Part shown: in pieces, positions 36,545 to 44,737 of the stretch
Layout of the letters: the number at the start of each line of letters is the position of its first letter
How positions within the stretch are numbered: the stretch's first letter is position 1
NCBI GenBank assembly: GCA_017939755.1
Contig: JAGBAJ010000003.1
Coordinates: forward strand, 1-48,521
Reading direction: 5' to 3'
Source of the DNA: Clostridia bacterium
Lineage (GTDB): Bacteria > Bacillota > Clostridia > TANB77 > CAG-508
Length of the DNA stretch: 48,521 nt
The notes under the pieces: model-generated
What the model was told of the DNA's origin: nothing
Databases searched by the model: none
Seen by the model: the letters and a program-made list of their open reading frames with translations, nothing else
Made by a program: the position numbers and the translations under genes

Positions 36545-37652
36545 TTATAAAATTTTCCACCTTACTTATAATATTTTTGTTATATATATCTGGATTAAAT
36601 TTAGTTTTAATTTCATATCCATCTTCTATAAATTTTTTCATTGTCTGATATATATCTGATATTTCTTTTGAACACACAAAACCATACTTATCTTCGATTT
36701 CAAACTTACTATCAGAAACATCCGTTGTTATAATTACCTTCTCAAGTATCATAGCCTCAACATATACGACTGGATACCCTTCAAAATCTGATGTCATTAC
36801 TATACAATCAGATTTTTTAAAATACGGATATGGGTTACTTTTTGGACCTAGAAATATTATTTTACCTTGTAACCCGCTCTCATAAACCTGATTTACATAT
36901 CTTTCTGTGTCTTCTCCTTTTCCAACAAAAAGCACTTTGAAATCGTATCCATCATCATCTAACATTTTAGCTGCTGAAATTAATCTGGATAATTTTTTTT
37001 GTTTTTCATCATGTCTTCCAACATTTAAAAATATTTTAGTTTTTTTACTCCTGTCCTTTATAATTTTATTAAATTCTATTTCATCTACATCTTGATTATA
37101 CTGAGTAATAATCTTCTCATAATCGATAAGATTATTGCATACATCAGTTTTTTCTGTTAAATCTGTACATCGCTCTATAAAGTCATTTCTTGACTCGTTA
37201 GAAACGAATACAATTTTTCTAAATAGATTACAATGTATATCATAAAAAAATTTCTTATATTGTTTTTCATCTCTTAAAAAAAAATCTAAATAATTGTTAT
37301 GCACCCACAATGCATTATTTTTAGATGCAGTTCTTGCAACAAAAGAGCACGCCAACGAATATGTTGCATATGAACATGCAAAGTCATATTTATTTTTATG
37401 TTTTCGTATAAAATTAAATCGATTAAACACATTCTTTATTTTAGCAAAAATTTTAATTTTATTGTATGATGGTCTATATTCTATGATTTTAATTTTGCTA
37501 TTTATTTTATCAAGAAATATTCCCTGTTTCTTTTCTAAAACCAAAGTAATTTCATAATCTTTTTTTGCTAAATAATTGAGTAAAGTTACGAGTGCAGTTT
37601 CAATTCCTCCAATATCCAAAGAATATGCTGCAAACAAAATTTTCTTTTTCAT
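36534..37652 (-). CDS. GT4 family glycosyltransferase, first gene of the locus
   Basis: A GT-B fold enzyme of 372 residues. It starts KKKILFAAYSLDIGGIETALVTLL. The donor-binding half contains LNVGRHDEKQKKLSRLI, FVGKGEDTERY, LGPKSNPYPY and the donor-site motif DFEGYPVVYVEAMIL. GAGGAG precedes the ATG by 4 nt. As the most upstream gene transcribed in the locus, it carries the candidate promoter at 37685-37713. Confidence 0.88.
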   Translation of the reverse strand: MKKKILFAAYSLDIGGIETALVTLLNYLAKKDYEITLVLEKKQGIFLDKINSKIKIIEYRPSYNKIKIFAKIKNVFNRFNFIRKHKNKYDFACSYATYSLACSFVARTASKNNALWVHNNYLDFFLRDEKQYKKFFYDIHCNLFRKIVFVSNESRNDFIERCTDLTEKTDVCNNLIDYEKIITQYNQDVDEIEFNKIIKDRSKKTKIFLNVGRHDEKQKKLSRLISAAKMLDDDGYDFKVLFVGKGEDTERYVNQVYESGLQGKIIFLGPKSNPYPYFKKSDCIVMTSDFEGYPVVYVEAMILEKVIITTDVSDSKFEIEDKYGFVCSKEISDIYQTMKKFIEDGYEIKTKFNPDIYNKNIISKVENFINGE

Positions 37653-37684
37653 AAAACTCCTCTATTCTTACATTTTCTGCCACT

Positions 37685-37713
37685 ATTATTTCACAATTAC
37701 AAACTTTTGTAAA
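37685..37713 (-). promoter_or_regulatory. Candidate promoter of the polysaccharide operon
   Basis: On the minus strand TTTACA (37708-37713) and AATAAT (37685-37690) are 17 bp apart, about 33 bp before the first glycosyltransferase gene. The match is fair rather than strong. No other promoter of similar quality was seen between here and 21311, which fits a single long transcript. Confidence 0.4.
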
Positions 37714-37761
37714 CACATTTTAGTAATACTATATTTGTTTTTACCAGACTTTTTTACATAC

Positions 37762-37787
37762 TAGGAAAAGTCAGTATGACTTTCCTA
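37762..37787. other. Second hairpin in the 37653-37839 gap
   Basis: An inverted repeat (TAGGAAAAGTCA and TGACTTTCCTA, one bulged A) has no T tract on the minus strand. It lies between the HD-gene terminator and the operon promoter and could mark an operator or a second, weaker terminator. Confidence 0.4.
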
Positions 37788-37793
37788 ATATAT

Positions 37794-37827
37794 AAAAAAT
37801 CCACAGAAAAAAGCTTCCTGCAGATTT
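37794..37827 (-). terminator. Terminator downstream of the HD-domain gene
   Basis: On the minus strand a 10-bp stem (AAATCTGCAG pairing with CTGTGGATTT through two G-U pairs) is followed by TTTTTTATATATT. It lies 13-46 bp past the HD-gene stop and separates that gene from the polysaccharide operon. Confidence 0.7.
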
Positions 37828-37839
37828 CTTACATTAATA

Positions 37840-38607
37840 TTAACTTATACAACTATCAACATATTTATTTGCTATCTCTATAAGATTCTTAGCCTGCACT
37901 TTAGTTTCTTGCTCTTTAAAATTTGCCATTTCAAGCATTTTATTAATATAATCTTTTTCTTTAATAATTTTGTAGCTACTCTTAAAATTAAAATCGAATA
38001 CATATGCAATATGAGATATCCAAATATCTCCAGGAGTTTTTCTATTTTTATAATTAATCTGATGATTTTCCTTAAATTCTCTTACAATTTCTTTAGAAAA
38101 TTGTTCATGCTCTATAGATTCGCAATTATAAGTATTTATACATTTATCAGTTAATAAAACATGAAAAATGTCTATTTTGTCACTATCTCTTATTATTTTA
38201 CAATGCAATAATTCTTTTTCAGTTATACCTTCCTCAATTGTATTTCTGTTATGGTTTATAATACTTAGCCTTATAGTTTTGTAGTATTTATCATCAATTT
38301 TAAATTTCTCTATTAAGCCATCTTCAAATAAAACTTTAACTCCATATTCTCCATGATTAACACTATCTCTATCAATAAAAGTATTATATCTTTTTACTTG
38401 TTCAAATCTTCCAATGTCATGAAGTAAACCAATTACTTCAGCAAGTTCAACGTCTTCTTGTGGCAAACCTTGTGCTATAGCTATATTTCTGCTTATTTTA
38501 GCGACTCTTAGTATATGGTTAATCTTAAGAGCTATTTTCCCATCGTTTATATCGTAATTTTTCGCATATTCCAATAATACCTGTTTTGCATGCTCTACAT
38601 CTATCAT
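37840..38607 (-). CDS. HD-domain phosphohydrolase
   Basis: HD-domain enzymes use two metal-binding His/Asp residues to hydrolyse phosphate esters, often nucleotides or signalling nucleotides. The metal-site residues are visible: H31 in INHILRV, H63-D64 in LLHDIGR, then NHGEYG, INHN and RDSDKID. Length is 255 residues with no membrane segment, so it is cytoplasmic. AGGAG lies 10 nt before the ATG. It follows the anchored unknown gene at 38625 by 17 bp, so the two form an operon. The substrate is unknown. Confidence 0.85.
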   Translation of the reverse strand: MIDVEHAKQVLLEYAKNYDINDGKIALKINHILRVAKISRNIAIAQGLPQEDVELAEVIGLLHDIGRFEQVKRYNTFIDRDSVNHGEYGVKVLFEDGLIEKFKIDDKYYKTIRLSIINHNRNTIEEGITEKELLHCKIIRDSDKIDIFHVLLTDKCINTYNCESIEHEQFSKEIVREFKENHQINYKNRKTPGDIWISHIAYVFDFNFKSSYKIIKEKDYINKMLEMANFKEQETKVQAKNLIEIANKYVDSCIS

Positions 38608-38624
38608 CTTTTTAATACTCCTTG

Positions 38625-39419
38625 TTAATCGTTCATTTTTCTATAAGATGTTACGAATCCATCTTCACCTCTAATGCCTATAGCATATGTTCCCAAATTT
38701 TCTTTATTATCTGTTTCTAAATCATGAGATGTTAGATCAAATGTTATAAAACGTGTTCCCGCGGCAACATCACCTTCAATATTTTTTGCCTCTCCTGTTG
38801 TTGTGCCTCTATCAGAAAATTCTATTGTGTAAATACCATCTTTATACTTTATAACTGACCCCAAATCCTCATTTTTTGAAAGTGTAACTCCAAATATGCT
38901 ATAAATTATGCTATTTATTTCATTTTCGGTATATTTAACTTGGCTTTTTCCTGATTCTGGACTTCTATCTTTGTCAATTACAATATATCCTTCATTTATT
39001 GCGTTATATGCAATTTGTAAATACCTTTGATTACTTAAAGATTGTCCATTTGAAAAAGGCTCTTCATACTTTAGTAGCTCTACAAGAGCTTCGTCATCAA
39101 TATCTATTTTTTTAGGCTTATTTTTATTTACATTACTATTATTTGTTGTATTACCTGAGGTTGTATTCCCATCTTTGTTATTATCTTTGTTATTATCCTT
39201 TTTAGACTCATTACTTGAAACCACATTTTTCCCTGAATTTGCTTCATTTTCAGAAATTGTAGTATTATTCTGAGTGTTTTCAATCTTATTAAACCAACCT
39301 GATTTTGATCCAACTATTCCAATTATTAATCCAATAATAGCTATTACTAATATTGTTATAATTACGCCACTTAAAAACCCACTCTTCTTTTCGTTATTCA
39401 TTTCATTATTTTCATTCAT
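38625..39419 (-). CDS. Membrane-anchored protein, unknown function, 264 aa
   Basis: I do not recognise this protein. A short cytoplasmic N-terminus (about 14 residues) is followed by one hydrophobic helix (about residues 15-37), then a long Asn/Ser/Thr/Lys-rich linker (about 50-105). A compact domain from about residue 110 to the end (LLKYEEPFSNGQ, then SIFGVTL, then the C-terminal YAIGIRGEDGFVTSYRK) lies outside the membrane. It is not a lipoprotein, because no lipobox Cys is present. GGGGAG lies 7 nt before the ATG and a promoter with TTGACA is at 39455-39484. It is co-transcribed with the HD-domain gene. Confidence 0.7.
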   Translation of the reverse strand: MNENNEMNNEKKSGFLSGVIITILVIAIIGLIIGIVGSKSGWFNKIENTQNNTTISENEANSGKNVVSSNESKKDNNKDNNKDGNTTSGNTTNNSNVNKNKPKKIDIDDEALVELLKYEEPFSNGQSLSNQRYLQIAYNAINEGYIVIDKDRSPESGKSQVKYTENEINSIIYSIFGVTLSKNEDLGSVIKYKDGIYTIEFSDRGTTTGEAKNIEGDVAAGTRFITFDLTSHDLETDNKENLGTYAIGIRGEDGFVTSYRKMND

Positions 39420-39454
39420 ACAAAATCTCCCCTTTATATATAATATTTGAAACT

Positions 39455-39484
39455 ATTTTAGTTATATACCATTAGACTTGTCAA
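39455..39484 (-). promoter_or_regulatory. Promoter of the 38625-39419 / HD operon
   Basis: On the minus strand a perfect TTGACA (39479-39484) and TAAAAT (39455-39460) are separated by 18 bp, about 35 bp before the start codon. Confidence 0.7.
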
Positions 39485-39500
39485 CTTTTCTTTAGGTTCA

Positions 39501-39538
39501 GAACAAATCGTGAAATCAAAGATTTTCCGTGAATTTGT
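39501..39538. other. Inverted repeat between 39419 and 39551 genes
   Basis: GAACAAAT and ATTTGTTC bracket an inner GAAATC/GATTTTC pair, giving a two-part hairpin just past the lytic transglycosylase stop codon and about 20 bp before the next promoter. It lacks a T tract on either side, so it may be an operator or a weak terminator. Confidence 0.4.
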
Positions 39539-39550
39539 TCGGCGCATGTA

Positions 39551-40120
39551 TTATCCATACAATTTTTCGTATATTCCATAGTCCCTTATTATTTTTCTAA
39601 CATAATTGTTAGTTTCTTTGTATGGAATATTTTCTATATCTGATCCATCAGACTTTATAATTCCATCATTTATCCACTTATCTACAGTACCAATTCCTGC
39701 GTTATATGCAGCTACAGCCACATAATAATTTCCTTGGTATTTTTCTAGTAATTCAGATAAATATTTTGTTCCAATTTGTATATTTATTTCCGCGTCAAAA
39801 AGCATACCAGACTCAAAATCTGTATCAGACATTATATTCTCTGCAACTTCCTCCGCAGTTGTATCCATAATTTGCATTACACCTTTTGCATTTCTTTGAG
39901 AAACAACTGATTCATCAAAATTGCTTTCTGCTTTTATTACAGCATATACAAGTAATGGATCTACATTGTATTCCTCTGCATATTTTGTAACAAATTCAGA
40001 ATATGTTCTAGGGTACATCTTTTTCATTATAATTTCGTGAATATTAAGTACTTTTATTAGTCCAAAAAATATTGATATTATTAGTAAAATCACTAAAATG
40101 CTCTTATAAGTTTTTGGCAT
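39551..40120 (-). CDS. Membrane-anchored lytic transglycosylase (SLT domain)
   Basis: These enzymes cleave peptidoglycan without water, forming 1,6-anhydro ends. A short basic N-terminus and one membrane helix (about residues 5-25) anchor a Slt70-like domain. The signature PLLVYAVIKAESNFDE contains the catalytic Glu, followed by GVMQIMDTTA and AAYNAG motifs. Length is 189 residues from the ATG at 40120, chosen because AGGA lies 10 nt upstream; a longer start 12 codons earlier overlaps that site. It has its own promoter at 40162-40191. Confidence 0.92.
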   Translation of the reverse strand: MPKTYKSILVILLIISIFFGLIKVLNIHEIIMKKMYPRTYSEFVTKYAEEYNVDPLLVYAVIKAESNFDESVVSQRNAKGVMQIMDTTAEEVAENIMSDTDFESGMLFDAEINIQIGTKYLSELLEKYQGNYYVAVAAYNAGIGTVDKWINDGIIKSDGSDIENIPYKETNNYVRKIIRDYGIYEKLYG

Positions 40121-40161
40121 TAATAATCTTTCCTTTCTTTTGTAAAAATAACTCATTATTT

Positions 40162-40191
40162 ATTTTATTCTATTCTTTTTGTAAATTTCAA
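40162..40191 (-). promoter_or_regulatory. Promoter of the lytic transglycosylase gene
   Basis: On the minus strand TTGAAA (40186-40191) and TAAAAT (40162-40167) are 18 bp apart, about 40 bp before the start. Confidence 0.65.
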
Positions 40192-40328
40192 TACTTGGAC
40201 TCAAATTTATAAAATTTTCATAAAATGGACACATTTACTTTATATTAGAAAATTAGCATATAACGGAATTGATTTATTGTACTTTAAAAATTATTTATTA
40301 ATATTATAGTAAATTTCTTTATAGAAAT

Positions 40329-40361
40329 AAATAAAAACGTGATTTTATCACGTTTTTATTT
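40329..40361 (-). terminator. Terminator of the second Rpn gene
   Basis: A perfect 15-bp stem (AAATAAAAACGTGAT with its complement) and a 3-nt loop, with A/T tracts on both sides, lies 70 bp past the Rpn stop codon. It can work in both directions. Confidence 0.85.
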
Positions 40362-40430
40362 GCTTTTTTTGTAATCATATCATGTTTTTTGTGTTTTACT
40401 AGATTTATGCTTGGTGGTCAAATAAAAATT

Positions 40431-40730
40431 TCAACTTCTTAACTTTTCTAGCTCCTCATTTGTTAAGCCTGTATACTTTATTATATCTTCGATTTTTACA
40501 CCATCTTTTAGCATATTTTTGGCAATTTTAGTCATTCCCTCTTTCATTCCCTCTTTCATTCCTTTTTTCATTCCTTCTTCCATTCCTTCTTTCACAGCTT
40601 CCTCTCTTCTAGCCATTTCTTCTGCATGTGCCATTGTTTCTTGAAATGCAATCCAGCTTACTGTTTCATCTGCCTCTAATTCATGTAGCTTGTCTACTGC
40701 CGCCCTTATTTCTGCCATTGTTCTTGCCAT
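40431..40730 (-). CDS. Predicted in-frame internal protein of Rpn2 (RpnS-like antitoxin, 99 aa)
   Basis: Within Rpn2, AAGGAGG (40739-40745) is followed exactly 8 nt later by an in-frame ATG (40728-40730), a better start than that of the full gene. It would give a 99-residue protein beginning MARTMAEIRAAVDKLHELEA, containing the four-residue repeat block and the conserved tail shared with Rpn1. In E. coli, such small proteins translated from inside Rpn genes bind and block the full-length toxin, and their four-residue repeats vary in number among strains. Function here is inferred. Confidence 0.65.
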   Translation of the reverse strand: MARTMAEIRAAVDKLHELEADETVSWIAFQETMAHAEEMARREEAVKEGMEEGMKKGMKEGMKEGMTKIAKNMLKDGVKIEDIIKYTGLTNEELEKLRS

Positions 40731-41390
40731 ATTCATTACCTCCTTGCTTTTTGAATCTATAAATAATTCTAACCATGGTTCTATTTTCCCTGTTTTTTTC
40801 TTTTGTTTTTTGTATTTTCTTAGTTCAAATATGTATATTTGAATTTCTTCTGAAAATGTTCTGTCCAAGTGATTTCTTATGTACTGCTTTACCTCGTGCT
40901 TGTAGTCATCTATTCCATCAAATTCTCTCATATTGTCATACATAATTACTATCAGTGTAGTTTTATTCAATTTGTCATACTGCTCTGAGCTCTTAAAATC
41001 TTGAACATATGCCTTACTTGGATATGCTGTAAATCTTTTGGTCAAATATGAATAATATCTATTTTGCATTTCTAATATGTATTTTTCCCCCATATTATCC
41101 TTAGCAAATATATCCATTTCCATTTTTTTATCATTTTCGTTTATTCTTTCTAGCTCTAATTTATGATCTGTTGTTACATATTCTATTTTCTTACCAGTTA
41201 CCCACTCTATAAAGCTTTTTGTAATCTTTTCATTACCTGAATTTCCAAAAAGACATTTAAAATATACATCCCTTTTTATATCTGCCTTTTGCTCTTTTGT
41301 TAAGTTCGCTGTTGCCCTTTTTAAAATAATATCATCAAATTCTGAATCCTTTATTTTATTAAGCACATTTTCTAAATTGTTATTTAACAA
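40431..41390 (-). CDS. Rpn-family PD-(D/E)XK nuclease (Rpn2, full-length)
   Basis: A second DNA endonuclease of the Rpn / PDDEXK_2 transposase-like family. The core begins KRDVYFKCLFG, with D93 in EMDIFAKD and E107/Q109 in YILEMQ, followed by NRYYSYLTKRFTAY. The C-terminal part has five GMxx-type repeats and ends KNMLKDGVKIEDIIKYTGLTNEELEKL. The start is unclear: the coordinate given is a TTG with no Shine-Dalgarno, while AAAGGAGG at 41452-41459 is 7 nt before an in-frame ATA at 41442-41444, which would add 18 residues. The full-length protein may therefore be translated weakly. Confidence 0.85.
   Translation of the reverse strand: MLNNNLENVLNKIKDSEFDDIILKRATANLTKEQKADIKRDVYFKCLFGNSGNEKITKSFIEWVTGKKIEYVTTDHKLELERINENDKKMEMDIFAKDNMGEKYILEMQNRYYSYLTKRFTAYPSKAYVQDFKSSEQYDKLNKTTLIVIMYDNMREFDGIDDYKHEVKQYIRNHLDRTFSEEIQIYIFELRKYKKQKKKTGKIEPWLELFIDSKSKEVMNMARTMAEIRAAVDKLHELEADETVSWIAFQETMAHAEEMARREEAVKEGMEEGMKKGMKEGMKEGMTKIAKNMLKDGVKIEDIIKYTGLTNEELEKLRS
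40533..40592 (-). repeat. Five 12-bp tandem repeats inside Rpn2
   Basis: Five consecutive 12-bp units (CATTCCCTCTTT and close variants on the plus strand; the two at 40533-40556 are identical) encode EGME EGMK KGMK EGMK EGMT in the C-terminal helix of Rpn2. Because each unit is a multiple of three, gain or loss of a unit keeps the reading frame. Confidence 0.9.
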
Positions 41391-41463
41391 ATTTTTTACA
41401 ATTGCTCTTTTTGTAATATCACTTAAATTAAAATCTTGTTCTATAACAATTCCTCCTTTCTTT

Positions 41464-41492
41464 ATTGTACCATCTTGTTAACGTTAACGCAA
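41464..41492 (-). promoter_or_regulatory. Rpn2 promoter with palindromic operator
   Basis: On the minus strand TTGCGT (41487-41492), a 17-bp spacer and TACAAT (41464-41469) precede the Shine-Dalgarno of Rpn2. A perfect 12-bp palindrome, GTTAACGTTAAC (41477-41488), sits between the -35 and -10 boxes, an ideal place for a repressor. No candidate regulator is encoded next to it. Confidence 0.5.
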
Positions 41493-41972
41493 TAGTATAT
41501 GTGAATTTTACAATTAAATAGGCAAACTCTCACGAAAACTGGACAACTTATGTACATATACACAAATAATTTTTTATAGTAGTGTAAATCTCTTTCGGTA
41601 TCTCCTATATGTAGACACACAAAGTGCATATTACCTTGCTCTTTTTTATTCTTTAATTTATATTTTTGTTTTTGAAAATATACTTAAGAAAAAAATATTT
41701 GATATAAAAATTTAACTTGAATAAATTAATTTATTTTCACTCTGAGTTGCGATACTTAATGTTTCATATTAAAAATAAAGAGAGCCTATATATCTTTATA
41801 TAAACCCCCCTAAAAACCTTTTTAGTATACATCATTTTCATTCTATTATCAATCTTTTTTATGTTACATAATCTGACTTTTTTCTACATTTCTTTAATTC
41901 ATTTTATTATCTCTATTTTCCTGATTATACCTACTAATATAAGTCTTGATATACCTTATAATTCATTTAAAA
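41493..41972. other. AT-rich gap between Rpn2 and polA
   Basis: This 480-bp stretch contains no convincing gene and no RNA I can recognise. A near-palindrome CTAAAAACCTTTTTAG at 41810-41825 lies about 150 bp past the polA stop, but its loop is too small for a good terminator. Confidence 0.5.
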
Positions 41973-44690
41973 TTATTTTACGTCGTACCAATTTTCTGCT
42001 ATTTCCGCTTCTACCAATAATGGAATTGACATTGAAATTGCACTTTCCATGCACTCTTTTAAGATTTTTTCAACCTCTTTAGCTTCTTCTTTCTTGCATT
42101 CAATCATTAGCTCATCGTGTACCTGTAAAATTATTTTAGCATCATAACTTGATTCTTTTAATTTATTATACATGCTTACCATTGCTATTTTCATTATATC
42201 TGCTGCGGTTCCCTGTATTGGTGTATTCATTGCAGCTCTTGCACCAAATTGCCTAACCATATAATTGTTTGAGCTTAGCTCTGGAATTATTCTTCTTCTA
42301 TGGAATAATGTTTCTACATATCCATCAGCTTTAGCTTGCTCTACAATATCCTTCATGAATTTATCTATGCCACTATATTTTTCCAAATATTGATCAATAT
42401 ATTTTTTAGCTTCTTTTTTAGTTATTCCTAGTTGCTCTGATAATCCAAAATCTGATATTCCATACACAATTCCGAAATTTACAGCCTTTGCAGAGCTTCT
42501 TTGCTCTTTAGTAACCTCTTCTATTGGAATACCAAATACTTTTGAAGCTGCTTGCTTATGAATATCCTCACCATTTAAAAATGCATGCATCATATTCTCA
42601 TCTTGGGAAATGTGAGCTAGTACTCTTAATTCAATTTGAGAATAATCCGCGTCAATGTAAACATATCCATCCTTAGCTTTAAATACCTTTCTAATTTGCT
42701 TTCCAAAGTCAAGTCTTGTTGGAATGTTTTGTAAGTTTGGCTCTGTGCTACTTATTCTACCTGTAGCTGTAATTGTTTGATGAAAGAAAGAATGTATTCT
42801 TCCCGTTTCTTCATTTATATATGGAAGTAGTCCCTCTACATATGTAGAATTTAACTTCATCAAACTTCTATAATCTAATATTTTTTCTATAATTGGGCTA
42901 TGTTTTTTTAATTTTTCTAATATGTCAACATCTGTTGAATAACCTGTTTTTGTTTTCTTTATTACAGGAAGCTTTAACTTTTCAAACAAAATTACTCCTA
43001 GCTGTTTTGTAGAATTTATGTTGAATTCTTCTCCTGCCATTTCATATATTTCGGCTGTTAATTCATCTAAATGAGCTTTAAGTTTTGTTCCAATTTCCTT
43101 AAGTTCATTTCTGTCAGCTTGCATTCCTGCATACTGCATTTCTGCTAAAACTTCAAGTAATGGCATTTCAATATTTTCAAATAGCTCTGTTGAATTATAT
43201 TCTGCAATTTTACTAGATAGCTTTTCAATTAAACCACCTATTACAAATGCATTCATTGCTATTTCGTACTTTTCATCATCTGTTTCAGCTTCCTGAGCTA
43301 CATCAAATAAATTTATTTGCCCTTTAACAGTATCTTTGCTCTGCTTTTCGTCATCAATAAATTCGTTTATATCTATACTTAAATACTCCATAGCTAAATC
43401 ATTTAGAGTATATTTGTTACCCGGATTAATAATATATGCAGCAATTTCAGCATCAAAAGAAATGTTATTTGGTTTTATTCCTATTTCCTTGAGCATAACA
43501 TAATCATCATTAAGCTTGAATCCACATTTTTTTATTTCTGCATCTTCAAAAACTTCTTTAAAATTAGTTACAAAATCTTGAGAATTTGTTTTTATATAAT
43601 AGACCTTCTTGCTTGATTTATTATATATAGCAAGCGATTTGATTTGCTTCTTTACTATTTTTTTGCTTGCTTTATCATCTTTTTTAAATAAATAGAAAAT
43701 AAGCTCTTTATTATCTTTTATTCCTTTAATTACATCTTTTATATTAACATCTTCAACTAATTCAAATAAATCAGCTTGGCTCTTAACCTCTTCTTCTCCA
43801 GATAATCCAAATCTTTCAATATATCTTTTAAAATTTAACTCCTTAAATATCTCGAAAACTGCCGCTCTATTCCATTCCTTTATTTCCAAATCGCTAACAT
43901 TTACATCATCAATTGGCACTTCGCAATTTATCTCTCCAAGAGCTCTTGATAAATATGCAAGCTCTTTATTTTCTAATATCTTTTCCTTCATTTTGCCCTT
44001 AATAGAAGGAGCTTCGTCGTTTTCTAACATTTTGTACAAGTTATCAATTGATTGATATTCTTGAATTATTTTATAAGCTGTTTTTTCTCCAACACTAGGA
44101 ACACCTGGAATATTGTCAGAGCTATCGCCCATTAATCCTTTTACTTCTATTAATTGCTTAGGCTCTACATTGTATGTTTCAATAACCTTTGCTCTATCAA
44201 AATCATCAACCTCTGTTTTGCCAGCTTTTGTTCTAGGAATATGAATTGTAACTTTATCTGTTGCAAGCTGAAATGTATCTCTATCTCCTGATAAGATAAC
44301 AACTTCTAATCCTTCTTGCTCACCTATTCTAGCAAATGTTCCTAAAATATCATCACCTTCATATCCCTGTTTTTCTATAATTGTAATGTTCATTCTTTTT
44401 AGTACATCTTTCATTATAGGCATCTGCGCAGCAAGTTCATTAGGCATTCCTTTTCGATTTGCCTTGTATCCTTCATACATTTTGTGTCTTGCTGTTGGGC
44501 CTTTTAAGTCAAATGTTATAGCCATATGGTCTGGCTTAACTTCGTCTAATACTTTAAACATAATTGCTAAAAATCCATAAACAGCATTTGTATATGTTCC
44601 ATCTTTCGTTGTTAACATTTTACTACTCATAACTCCATAAAAAGCTCTATTTAAAATACTGTTACCATCAATAAGTAATAATTTTCCCAT
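41973..44690 (-). CDS. polA: DNA polymerase I PolA
   Basis: PolA fills gaps and removes RNA primers. Residues 1-290 are the 5'-3' exonuclease/flap domain (LLIDGNSILNRAFYG, GDRDTFQLA, GLMGDSSDNIPG). The middle domain resembles the 3'-5' exonuclease but has lost motif I: where E. coli has DTET it reads IYNKS, so proofreading is probably absent, as in Bacillus PolA. The polymerase domain shows motif A YIDADYSQIELRV, motif B RSSAKAVNFGIVYGIS and motif C LQVHDELMIE. Length (905 residues) is normal. AGGAAGGG precedes the ATG. It lies about 45 bp downstream of dnaE and is probably co-transcribed. Confidence 0.97.
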   Translation of the reverse strand: MGKLLLIDGNSILNRAFYGVMSSKMLTTKDGTYTNAVYGFLAIMFKVLDEVKPDHMAITFDLKGPTARHKMYEGYKANRKGMPNELAAQMPIMKDVLKRMNITIIEKQGYEGDDILGTFARIGEQEGLEVVILSGDRDTFQLATDKVTIHIPRTKAGKTEVDDFDRAKVIETYNVEPKQLIEVKGLMGDSSDNIPGVPSVGEKTAYKIIQEYQSIDNLYKMLENDEAPSIKGKMKEKILENKELAYLSRALGEINCEVPIDDVNVSDLEIKEWNRAAVFEIFKELNFKRYIERFGLSGEEEVKSQADLFELVEDVNIKDVIKGIKDNKELIFYLFKKDDKASKKIVKKQIKSLAIYNKSSKKVYYIKTNSQDFVTNFKEVFEDAEIKKCGFKLNDDYVMLKEIGIKPNNISFDAEIAAYIINPGNKYTLNDLAMEYLSIDINEFIDDEKQSKDTVKGQINLFDVAQEAETDDEKYEIAMNAFVIGGLIEKLSSKIAEYNSTELFENIEMPLLEVLAEMQYAGMQADRNELKEIGTKLKAHLDELTAEIYEMAGEEFNINSTKQLGVILFEKLKLPVIKKTKTGYSTDVDILEKLKKHSPIIEKILDYRSLMKLNSTYVEGLLPYINEETGRIHSFFHQTITATGRISSTEPNLQNIPTRLDFGKQIRKVFKAKDGYVYIDADYSQIELRVLAHISQDENMMHAFLNGEDIHKQAASKVFGIPIEEVTKEQRSSAKAVNFGIVYGISDFGLSEQLGITKKEAKKYIDQYLEKYSGIDKFMKDIVEQAKADGYVETLFHRRRIIPELSSNNYMVRQFGARAAMNTPIQGTAADIMKIAMVSMYNKLKESSYDAKIILQVHDELMIECKKEEAKEVEKILKECMESAISMSIPLLVEAEIAENWYDVK

Positions 44691-44737
44691 TATAAAATTC
44701 CCTTCCTATCGTTCAGAATATATTTTTATCTCTTATT

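Noticed and set aside
21311..37652. Prophage or integrative element
   Set aside because: No integrase, phage structural gene, attachment-site repeat or flanking tRNA is present; the content is surface-glycan genes.
40533..40592. CRISPR-like repeat array
   Set aside because: The units are 12 bp, contiguous without spacers, and in frame within a coding sequence.
41861..42082. Plus-strand 73-codon open frame
   Set aside because: It overlaps the 3' end of polA, is hydrophobic only because of poly-T codons, and has no ribosome binding site.
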